A stretch of 64,000 bases of DNA from Lithospermum erythrorhizon. Taxonomy: Eukaryota > Streptophyta > Magnoliopsida > Boraginales > Boraginaceae. Under the pieces are notes generated by a model. It ran no database searches, had not been told where the DNA came from, and saw only the letters and a list, made by a program, of their open reading frames with translations. Location: the NCBI GenBank assembly GCA_019722365.1, contig JADFUC010000848.1:62001-126000 (forward strand). Direction: 5' to 3'. Positions 1 to 11,400 of this stretch are shown here, piece by piece (the stretch's first letter is position 1; each line of letters opens with the position of its first letter). The translations under genes were made by a program, and so were the position numbers.

Positions 1-862
1 ATGGGCGACTCGATATACAAGTTGATAACGACTCTAACTCCGAGGCGTGACACTCGAGTATGGTCGTTACAAAGAACTGTTTAGTCTCACCCTAAAGTAT
101 TGGAATGGTCTCTGATTATGTTTCAAATATCAGAAGTCAAGGTCTTCTTCTCAAGGGCACTCCACAAATATAGTTGTAGGCTTTCTCTGATTGACCGGCC
201 GCTTGTCCCACCACTAGAGTGTCCTGGCATCGGCTATTTGATTATGCTAGGAGGTTCTCCAATTTCTTCGAAAAGTAAGAAGTAATCTAGCGCGAGCTCC
301 TCTAAAACCGAATATGTGGCGGCAACGGAATCTTCCTCGAGATCACTGCTGGTCGCCGCCGAGGAGTTAGCCCTAATCATCTTGCCTTATGTCACTTCTA
401 TCAGATAACACATCGCCCATTCACATAACTAAAAATCCCGCGTTTTGCATGAGCGCACTGCCACATCAAATCAACTTCCATTTCACTCAAGATAAGGTGT
501 TAGGAGGCTCAAGCCAGAATCGCTCATGTTTCACCGAGGATCGATAGGCCGACATTTTACTAAGGCATTACCTTCTTCTCAACGCAGCTATCTCTTATCC
601 AAGCTTGGTGTTTTGTGGCCTCCACCATCAGCTTCTGAGAGGGGGGAGGGTATTGAACATATGCATGAAATAGTTTTGAGCCCAACTAACTAACTACTCC
701 ACTTATTGTTTAACACGTGTACTCTCTTGGTTATGTTAGTTGAGCTACTTTGTTTAAAGTAGTTTAGCTCCTCTTAGTGAGAAATATATAAAACTAATAC
801 ATATATAAATAGTGCGTTGTAAACATTCCAATTAATTAAGTTAATCACTATTTTTCTCTACA
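1..862 (+). mobile_element. 3' end of a Ty1/Copia retrotransposon (RNase H tail and 3' LTR)
   Basis: The + strand reads as the end of a Copia polyprotein in more than one frame. At about 230-290 it shows GYLIMLGGSPIS, then an S-x-TEYVAATES block, the classic Copia RNase H segment. At about 545-625 it shows FTKALPSSQRSYLLSKLGV, the usual tail of Copia pol. A purine tract (637-650) follows, then a TG...CA stretch at about 654-862 with a TATA-like run near 790-810, which fits a short 3' LTR. Frames are broken by small indels, so the copy is dead. The 5' part lies outside the window. Confidence 0.8.
654..862 (+). repeat. Putative 3' LTR of the truncated Copia element
   Basis: It starts with TG directly after the polypurine tract and ends ...TCTCTACA at 862. 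About 209 bp, AT-rich, with a TATA-like segment. The partner LTR lies outside the window, so boundaries rest on the TG/CA ends and the polypurine tract. Confidence 0.55.
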
Positions 863-2385
863 ATAAAATTCTCTCTAGATATTTTTTGTCCCAAATCAAT
901 TGTCCATTTTCTATATCAAAGTTCATTAGAACATGAATAATAACAATGGTGCAAACGTGCAAATTACCCACCCAAATACTTAAGATAAAATATTTAGTTT
1001 TCATAAATGACATGTTTGGAAAAAGTCGTCCAACATAATTGGAAAGAGGAGTGAGTAACAAACGGATTATCAATCGCTACTATGGAAGTCGGAGACAAAT
1101 TCAATGCAAATCACTGAAAATAGGAGACCACAAGCAAAAAATGGGAATCTACTTTGGTATTTATAATTGATAATTTTATTTTATTTTTTCAAAATTTTAA
1201 TTATAACTATAAAGGTAATATCATTATCTTTGTTTTCAAAATTATTTTCATAATAATATTATTTTCTTGCAATTTTTCCCAACTAAGTTATTGACGGTGA
1301 AAATTTTATCTAAAGAATTAAAAATATCAATTAAAATGATTATTATTGTTAGTATCAATATTTTTATTATTATTATTAGAAATGATTATTTAGATTCGAT
1401 TCATAAACATGGGATGACTAGATAAACAAATATGGAGTAACTAATATGTAAGGGTTAGGGCATACAAGATACATCAATAACATCATACATGCATATTATT
1501 TTTCCAACAAAACAAACAAATCAGAAAAATATTTCAATAGATACAGAAGATCGATATAACTATCCAAAGGAAATTACATTATAGGCAACAAATTAAAACT
1601 ACTCGAAATAAGAAATCTTCATGTGTATACACACCTCCAAAGTCAAGCATCGGGAGTGGATAATCTAGCCATATTTTATCTTGGAGAAATCATCACGATC
1701 AGTGGTAAGATATACGGAGTAATTTATACCCATATGTTTTCTGCAAAGGAAAAATAAATTAATCGAAGAAGTGAAGCTAATCATATTTTATATCTTGACT
1801 TTATAATAATATTGCATGCATCACATTTGAAATGATTCATGAGCACATAAAAGATCGAATTAACTCTAATTCAGTGAGATCGATCCCTAGCTTTCAAATT
1901 ATTTACCATTCAATCATGATGAAATTCATTCATCATGATCACTTTTACTATATCGAATAAATGCTCACGTATATAATTTCCACAATTCCTATTTGAATTT
2001 GAATGACTAATCGGCTTCTTATTTTATTGTATCAATGATTTCAGATTTCATCTCAATTTTTGTTTATCTTGATAACTGATTGGCCTACTTTGGTCAGTTT
2101 GGTGAAGTAACTCTCCACATACAATTTTACAATTAATTTTATGGCAAGATAATACGGTAAGTCGGTAACTCCTCCAAATGCTTCTATAAAAGAGATGAGA
2201 TGTGGAAAAACTATATGATAGAGTTATGGACAATATATATATAGTTATAGTTTTTATTTTTATTTTTATTACAGATGTCAAAACAAAATAATGTGTCGAG
2301 CGAGATTTGTGTTATATTTTAGCACAGACGTTCTAATCTGGAAATTGTAGAGTATAGTTTGAAGAGGTGACATTAAAAGGGAAAA
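863..2385. other. Upstream flank of the Furry-like gene
   Basis: AT-rich DNA between the Copia LTR and the start codon, with no coding pattern I recognise. It presumably holds the promoter and 5' UTR. A short ATACGGAGTA motif near 1713, common at plant MITE ends, is visible without a clear partner. An uninterrupted TATA-like run lies near 2234-2242. Confidence 0.5.
2234..2242 (+). promoter_or_regulatory. Possible TATA box of the Furry-like gene
   Basis: A TATATATA run lies about 145 nt before the start codon, a plausible distance for a plant TATA box with a short 5' UTR. The region is AT-rich, so such runs arise by chance and no transcript supports it here. Confidence 0.25.
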
Positions 2386-2490
2386 ATGAAGGATGGGAGT
2401 CCTGGGAGTCCTGAAAAGCTTATTGTGGGTGCATTGCTACAACGGTTTCTCCCCCTTGCAAGGCGTCGCATTGAAACTGCCCAAGTCCAA
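2386..2490 (+). CDS. Furry-like exon 1 (residues 1-35)
   Basis: Begins with ATG at 2386 and encodes the conserved N-terminus ending [12 protein letters not shown]. It ends in phase 0 at a GTGAGT donor. The N-terminal sequence matches plant Furry proteins closely, which fixes the start. Confidence 0.93.
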
Positions 2491-5400
2491 GTGAGTTTCT
2501 TTTTACTTCCTTCATCTCTTAAAATTATCTAATTGGATTTTTAATGTTTAAAACTAATAAATTTTAAAGAGTTGATTAAAAAACATGACTTTTATTTGAA
2601 TCAAAATTATAATTGTTAATAAACAAGTACATTGAAAAGCTAACACTTTATACTATTTTTCCACCAGTTATGATACAAAATCTATATATATTTTGCGATA
2701 AAAAGCATTTAACCATCACCAAGTATTTACGCTCTATTTCCTACTCACTCACTCATAATTATATGGACCCATTCACTTACTCATGAATAAAAATTGAGTA
2801 CTTTCAATGCCTATGTTAAAATTTCCGTTAAATGTGCTGATAATGAGGTCACATGCATCTCACATGACTTTTAGCAGGGGTAATTTAGTAATTTTACAAA
2901 TAAAAAAATTAGAAAAAAGGAAATCTCCTGCCGCCAGACCACCACACAACGCATCGCTACCATCATTACTCATTTCTTAATACAACAAAGAACCAGCACA
3001 ATCTATGATATCTAAAGCAAAGAACTTCAAAGTAATTATCTTTTCCTTACATGTAGGATTTCGGGGCAATTCATGTAACTTGTCTACTTAATCCCAAATC
3101 CAACAACTTCAAAAGTCGGAAAGATTTGTTGCCTCAAACCTATACGATACTAATTTCTAGTGTAATAGTGTTTTCTTTTTAAATTGTTTATGAGTTACCA
3201 AATACCCCTGCTAAAAGTTTTATGACATGATGCTTAATTCGTTAACAATATATGAATAATTTTAACAAAAAAAGTGAAAGTAACCAATTTTTATTTGATG
3301 AAATGGTGACTACATAATGATTTTGAAAGCGAGTGGAAACAAATATTACTGTTCCGGCCTTTTATCCTATATTCTAAATATGTGCTAAGACATAATATTT
3401 CTTCCCTTTTTGCAAGGACTAAATTATCTCTCCAAATGATGTTTATTAAAAGAGACTTAATAATTATCAAATTCAATAATAATGAGAGTTAAGAATCATT
3501 AAAAATAAACTACCTTAATTGGGTTATATATTAAACTTACATGACTTTTAATATTTCATATGCATCATCTTAAATGATACATTATTTACAAAATATAAAT
3601 ATATAACAATTTATTATGAAATTTAGAGACTGATAAGTCATTATTCTATGTTTGCTTAAAATAATAAATCATCTAACAATTAAGTTAACTTTGTTAGTAA
3701 CTTAACTATAATTCATATGCATAATATTCATTTAAAAAATTTCTATTAAAAATTAAATATTTTGATAATAGTAATAGGATTCAAGAGAATAATACTTACA
3801 ATAAACAAAGTTGAGGAAATTGAAGTATTGATAAAATATTTGGCATGAAAATGAAACTATCTAATTTTGATTATAAGGCGTTTGAATAAATCAGTTATTT
3901 TAGACGAGTAAATTTTTTACTTATGAATATATGTTTTGTAAATATTTTGTTACTACTCCCTACATCCGTTTTTGATAAGTACATTTCATTTGGCTCAAAG
4001 ATTGAGGAAATTTTAAATTAAATAAGTATTACACTACTAATAAGTATTACACTAATATAATTTTTAAATATGTCTCATACATTACCGTATGATCGATGAG
4101 TAAGTATTACACTACTAATTAAATGTCTCATACATACGATGATCAATGAAAGTAAGCATTTGTAAATGAGTAAAATTAATAAAAAACTAGCATAATTTTT
4201 AGTAATATATGTTTAGAGTAGAACATATAGACTTTATATTAAGTTTGGTCTTCTAATTCGAATCATTTGAAGTAAAATAAAGAACATAATATTTATTAGT
4301 ATATATTCAACGCAAACATATATTATCTTTCTAAGTTAATGTAATATATTCCCCTTACTTGATAAATGAATATATTTTTGAATAATTAAATTAAAATTGT
4401 TCAATATGAAATTTACATTTACTTGTAAAGCTCATGACGACATTTTACATTTTCAATTATCATTTGAGGCTTACAAGTTTACATCCAACAACTTTCAGGT
4501 AATATACACATTAAATAATTATATCATCTAAATTTGAAACTTGAAGCTTCCTTCTCATCTTTGTATGAAATTGAATCGATAAATTTTGACTTTTATTGAG
4601 AAATAAATTCTCATAAGGTGGTTCTTAAGGGAACTATCGCTGGTTCGTAGATAACATTTATCAGTATCAGTAAGAATATATAATTTCATACATGCCCAGC
4701 ATATTATTTCTATGATAAATCTTTATATATATAATATAAATATATCAACTTGATAAGTGGAGATAATCGCAATGAATTAAGTTCAACATACTGTAGTTTT
4801 ATTAATTATAAGATAACTAATGACTATAGAACTTCAATATATAATTAAAAAGTAATGAACGTTAAAAAAATTAAAAATAATTTTCAATTTACGAGAAAAC
4901 ATATTACAAATTACATGCATAATTTGCTAAAATTAAATTATAATGACAATTATATTAGTTCAAGACTATAACTGAAGAGATTCTTAATCTGACAAAAGCA
5001 TGATATGAATCTTGCAAAAGGTGCTCAAGGTCACTAATTAGGACATGGTGATGAAATATATTGAAAGAATTTGAGAAAATAATATCAAGAAACTGTCAAC
5101 ACTCAACAATTACATATTCACCAATCCTTTGTCAATACTACATTATGTCAATACTCCTAACAATTATAAAATAATAAATATGTATTTAATTATTTTTATA
5201 ATAATCAATGACATCTGACACCATTAATATTTATTTATAACATACATATTTTACGTTTTAACTATTTCCCAAGCAATCATAACTAATTTTGGTCTCAAGA
5301 AATAAGTTATATGACGAATTTCACCAAATTTTACTTGCATTTCGTAAATCAACTATAACGATAAAGGAGGCCATACAAGGCTTAAAAAAAAGTAAAAACT

Positions 5401-8400
5401 ATAATGTATAGCGAATACTACACACCATGAAATATGTCAAATTCAGATAAAAAGTTTTAAAATTTCCAACTCAAAGACACTGTGAGTTACTATCACAACT
5501 TTAAATAACACTATTCATGTCTTCAAAATAGATTGGATCAAACAAGTTCAATACACTACGAACAACATGAATCTTTTCATTCAGGATAATACAAATTTAT
5601 TTCAAGCATGAGAATAGCTAAACTATTAAAAACAACAAATTTTTAGACACTCATTAATAATATTGTAAAAAACAAGTTATAATTTCATATCAACTTTAAG
5701 AAAAAATAGTATTTGTAAGCTCCTAAAGAAATAACATATATAATCAACAAAATATTAGAAGTAGTACGTGCAACGCACGTATCAAATTACTAGTATATAA
5801 AAATAATTGAATCCAAATTTTAAAAAGACCATTATGAAAATTTAAAATGAGATAATCAGCTAAGTATAAAGTATGTATGTATAAATCTATTTGATATATG
5901 AATGGCAGGATGGACAATACCTTCGGCCATCAGACCCAGCCTATGAGCAAGTGTTGGATTCTTTGGCTATGGTGGCAAGGCATACACCTGTACCTCTTCT
6001 GGAGGCTCTTCTTCGATGGAGGGATAGGTATATCGTTGACATTCATTTTCTTGTTTTCTTAAACACTCTTAAATTATTGTACTACAATTGAGTTGTGTAA
6101 TAACTCATCATTCATGTTTTTTTTTACCATCAATTGTATACAAAATAACTTATGTTTGATTTTACGTTGTCAAAAAGTTTTTCATGTCTTTCGATTTCCA
6201 TCGCCAAAATTTCTATATACGGTCTTATTTTGGGTGAACTTTAATCACTTCACTAGTCGAGTGTACATCGAAAGTGTGACCCCTCTGAGAGACTCCTGGC
6301 CTCACGCAATATTCCTGCAAACACGCCATGTAATCCACATTACACAAGCCTTATGACAAACTTACCTCAGTTAAAGCCGCCAGAGGGAGAAATGGAATGA
6401 CTCAAGTGGTTATAAACTCACCTACTCTACCAACTTGGCCATCCTTACCGGTTTTTATGGGCTTATCTGATGCATATAACTTTGATTTGAATTTAAAGTT
6501 GTATGATTTAAAAGTAACTAAAAAAGTGTAATCATTCACTCTTATTAACCAAATATCTGCATAACCGCTACCAACACCATACCTACACCCAATCACCAAC
6601 CAAAGTCAAAATAAGCACAATAAAGTAAATAACACAAACTTACCAGAACTCCAACTACCGCAACGCAAGACCTAATACGGGGGCAAAGAAGGATTCCACT
6701 AGATTCTGAGAATTCACAAGCAAATATGAATTTATAATGCTCTATCTCTCTCTATGCCCCTATCTTCTACTCCTATCCTTAATACGCGAAGAAGACCTAA
6801 TTAGATTCTGAGAATTACAAACAAGGACTTATACGAATGCTCCATATTCTTCTATGCCTTATTCTACTCCTATCCTGGTGAATAAGTCCAGCTCCCTTTA
6901 TTCTCAAGATACCTTCTCCTTCACGCTACACTACCCCCAATACGTGATCACCATCCCGGTCCGTTCTCGACGGGGTCGATCACAAATCTTCAAGTTGAAG
7001 CTTCACACTTCTTGGTCCAAGTTTCAGAGTTCCAGCAAAACAAGGACCGTTGTCCACCGAAACACTTTGGACGATCAAGTCAAGAAAGGATCGAAAGAGT
7101 TTAGCTCTTTGAAAGCAGAGTTCGTGGGCATCAAAGTGAACTTACTTGATTCGCCTTGCTTTACCTCCGTTATAGTCTATATCGATCGTTACTTTGGTCG
7201 AGCCCTCATGACCTTTATTACCGACACGATTTTGTGGTTTGGCTAAGCGATCAAGCGAATTGCGATCTTAATTTCCACCTTAATTTAGCGCTCTAACCAA
7301 GTTCGTTACTTCCTGTTCCACTTCTCTCACTGCCTGTACAACTCCAACCCATTTAATCTCAGCCGGTGACTTAATGGCCCACTCAGGCTCCTATGTCCCA
7401 GCCTATTCAGCGCCTCATTCTTATCCTCGATCCATTTTTGTAAGGCCCGATCTCGATCACCCCATTTATTTATGAGATTATCATTTGCCCCCGTAGTCGC
7501 CTATTTCATTTCTGGGCGGGTTCATCCGTCTCTCTCCTTCCAAAAAGCCCGCTGCTGGTTTTTGTCACTAAGGCCTACCCCGAACAAGATTAATACATGA
7601 TGCTCTCTCGCTCTCCCAAAGCATTGTTTTTAAGAAAGGATGGCCAACCCTGGCTTCTGCCCCCTGTGCCCCACGAGGCTTCTCGACTGTGGCTGCAGGT
7701 ACTTCCTCACCTCTGGTTTTATGCCACTTTCTTTAACTTCTCTTTATCTGATGGCGCCGACTTCTTTGTTTCTTTCCTGCACCGCTCTCTCGGCCTAAAA
7801 TGGACACAACCTCGAGATGCCGCCACATCGGGTGCCGCTATCCTATCGACTGCTTTGAACTTCCAGACTGCCCAACACCCCAACTTTCGTCGAGGAGTAT
7901 AAAGTAAATGGGCAGAGAAATGGACAACACCACACCCCTTCCCATCTCTGATGAGATCCTCTCAAATTTCTCAGTCGAGGTTTTTTTATGTAATCATGTA
8001 CGCTTCGTGTTTAAAAAAATATATTTTTCACTTCGCCCTTCCGTGACGCCAAGACACACCTTGTTCTTCTATACTTGAAAGTTTTTGTTTCTAAAGCCTC
8101 ATGTATTGTCCGCTTGGTATTTACTCCTCCATGTCAAGCGCCGCAGCTCACTTCTTAATCTTCCGCCAGGGAAGATCTCACCGCTTACTGGCCGCTGGGC
8201 CACCCCAAAGCAGTTTTTGTATCCTTGTTTATTCAATGCCCCATATCCTCCTCATGCCTCCTGCTACACGTACGCTGACCTTCCGCTAGGAGGTGGATCA
8301 GACTGGGATATCTCCCTTTACACAAATCTCACCTTGTCTAACGCAGGCGGGACTCCGTCCTCCGATCACGGCAGTGATATACTCAAATATTTAGATAGAT

Positions 8401-11400
8401 TACACCTAATTTTCCTATCGTTGGCTTGCATACCGGGCACAAATGATATTTTACCCACATAAAACCTTTTGAATATTTAAGACGATTTTAACTGAATCAA
8501 ATGTTTTATTCATAATAAAGCGAATACAAAAAAGGGCTTACACGTTGTATTTTCTCGTGACACGCTGCTCACATCAAGGCACCCGGCACTCCTTCAAGGG
8601 TTTCCATATACGCATCGCCCCACAAATCCTCCGAACAAGATATGGCGCCCCTGCGGGACCTAACTTCTGTGTTTTCCATGAGCAGATGCTTGTCGTGGCT
8701 CTGGGCGGACAAGATCTCACAAAGTGAATCAGATGGGTCTCGAACCCCTCGTTGTCAGAAGCTGAAAGTAATTTTCTTATCCTTGTACTCCTAATTATCT
8801 TATCAACCGCGGTGCAAATTATTCTTTTCCTCCAATGTGTCCAGTTGAGTCATGTTCTCTACTCATTAGCTAACTCGTCATAATATGACACTCGAGCTGT
8901 CTCTAAGTGAATCTCCACTGACAATAGGGCATCGTATCCATACACCAGACTGGGGCGGGGTTCTCCCAGAATGGATTCGTAGTCCGAAGGACCATAGTAC
9001 CGCTGGGGAGCCTCGGGTCCAATAGCCACCCCTCCTCCCTGAGCCGCTTCTTGACGCTCTTAAAATTACCTCCTTGGCTCATCATGTAATACCCGACCGC
9101 AAAAATATGTACGTAGCAAGCACAAGGTATGCGCTATGATAGTTTGAGGCATCTTTTGATTGGTACTCACTCATACCATCAAGATGCATCTTCTTTTTCG
9201 AGAGCTCATCCTATAAGAACTCCATTGTTGGTGCTCGACTGGTACTTCAAAGCACTAATCGGAAGCTTTCTCAAAGGAAGACGCGAAATGGTGGACAAAA
9301 ACGCTACTGGAGCAATCTGTCGGGTTTGTGAGGCAAGTCCATTGGTGACATCGCACCGATCTGGTGCGCTGGCCGGGCGGGGCATAAAATGGTACGAGCA
9401 AAGTTCGGCCCAATCGCTGGGATCTTAAGCTACGCGCAGACAAAGTCATGAACACCTCGAGTCAGGCATTTGTACCCACCTCTGTAATCTCGCTACGTAC
9501 GGTACGGTCATGGATGTTGCTAGGCTCAATCTATGACGCTGAAGATTTGGGCCGGGGAGGTCAGACACCACCGCGAAAAATGTGTATGCCAAAAAGGTAG
9601 CGCTGCTGTGTACGTGATATGTTTGATAAGAGATTTGATTGGTACTACCATACCATCAAGATGCATTCTTTCTTTTGAGCTCATCCTATAAGCACCCATT
9701 GTTAAGCGCCGTGCTTGACTGGGTACCCTAGGATGGGCGACCACCTGAAGCTTCTCAAATGAAGACGCTGAATATACAAACGCAAGGGAAAAAGCACTCG
9801 TGTCAATTGCAGGAGGCCATCTATCACCCATAACGCATCTCCGACCCGGCCAAGGCCGGCTGCATGGCTACATATCACTTCGACACGGAGGTCAGTCTCG
9901 TGTTCTATATCCATCTCTAAACACGATTTTCTAACTTTCCCCCGGCCACAACCCAGGTCCCATTATCTATGAGCAAAGACTCCGAGGTACCTCAACCGGT
10001 GACGATCTCCTCGTGAACCGTGAACTACTCCCGATCCCTGCTGGGGCGAAATGTTCTAAATACCCATCAAAGGGTAGTCTAATGAGAGCACTTTGCCTCC
10101 AGTGTCCTGGAGGTCCTCATCACTATATCAACACCCAATCGATAGAAATACACCGGACGTGCCACGCAACCATCTCGCGTGAGGCCGATGCAGTGGACGA
10201 CGCTCTAACACGGGTCGCACTCCTCCGGATATAATCCTGCATCCTTGGCTGCTCGCCAAAAATATTCCCGATCGTGATCTTCCGCGGCCGTGACTTTTCC
10301 ATTGACGTGGCTTCCCGCACATGCCCTACGATCTTTCAACCTCCATTATCCATTCCTCCTGATGACACTAACAATGGGCCCCTCGGAAGCGACTTTGTTG
10401 TAGGATCTAATCCAAAGCCAGCGCATACCCTCAAGCCTCCCTCCGGAACTTGTTAGCCACCGGTGGATCTTCGGGAAGGATTCCAGTTCTTAGGAAATCC
10501 ACGACAGCCCGATACCATGGTTCGGACATCCCACCCTCACCATCCGGGGCATTATCCATCACTTCCTTCATCCAAAAGGCTTCTTCTGCCACCCATTCTT
10601 CCGGGGTAGAACCCGGGAGTATCCCATACTTTGCCGTGGCAAGTTGAGATAGTTTATCCGCCTCCTGATTCCTCTCTCGGGAACATGCTCCATGTTACAG
10701 TGACCGAAAAGTCTCGCTAAATTTCAACGCCCGCAGATATCCTACCAAATTTTCCTTTCGCTTCATCAATTTTAAAATCACTCCTTCATATAGCCGCCCA
10801 CTGTGAACCGAGAACTGGCCTCCTTAGATGGATGTGTTGTACCCCAAAGTATTTGCTATTGAAAGACCATTGGGCAAGTGCTTCTTTATACTCAACCTCG
10901 CACTGTACGCTAAGTAATCTATGGACGTGATTTCACCTCAGGACCTCCTGGGGACTACAATAGATTCCTCGCTCCTAAAATTGCTCGGGATTGCTCAGAT
11001 TATCTACGTGAGATAACAACTTCTAATTCTCTACTCAATGGTTCCTACCAGCCGATTAACTCAGTACCTCATTATCCAGCCTATGGGGCCATTAACCCAC
11101 GCAATCGCAAGCAGCCTCGAGCTTTATACTGCCCCTCAGCCTTTATATTGATATCGAATTCATCAAATTTCTATAGCCCATTTAACTATCCATCCCGGGA
11201 CGGCTCGGGTACTCCAATATCCGTTGTAGAGGTTGATCCGCATCATTTCCACTTGATGTGCCCTCAAGTATGGTTTTAGCTGAAAGGCAAATAATCGGGG
11301 CATACACCCGCCTTTCTCCGTCAAGTGGATGCCCTTTATCTCGTGCCCCCTACGACTCCGGGATTTACATAGTACATGTATCTCTAGACCTTCTCCCTCC

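Larger units (their letters stand above)
2491..5908 (+). other. Intron 1 of the Furry-like gene (3.4 kb)
   Basis: Very AT-rich intron with a GTGAGT donor and a GGCAG acceptor. It contains a Stowaway-like terminus near 3954 and a Helitron-like 3' end at 5766-5793. No protein-coding remnant is recognisable, and the ORF at 3291-3476 on the minus strand resembles nothing I know. Confidence 0.85.
9085..9872 (+). mobile_element. Cassandra-type TRIM with 5S rRNA-like LTRs, nested in the Gypsy element
   Basis: Two direct repeats (about 9085-9385 and 9483-9872) begin with TGTAAT and each carries a 5S rRNA-like segment. Directly after the first is TGGTACGAGC, a slightly deleted form of the TGGTATCAGAGC primer-binding site for initiator tRNA-Met. 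Total ~790 bp with no coding capacity fits Cassandra, the plant TRIM family whose LTRs hold 5S-derived promoters. Possible target duplication: CATCA before and TATCA after (4 of 5). The copies differ by many indels, so it is old. Confidence 0.68.

Noticed and set aside
9162..9752. Functional 5S rRNA genes
   Set aside because: The 5S-like segments have multiple indels, lack an intact promoter set in the first copy, and sit inside repeats with TRIM-type ends; they are not arrayed like 5S genes.
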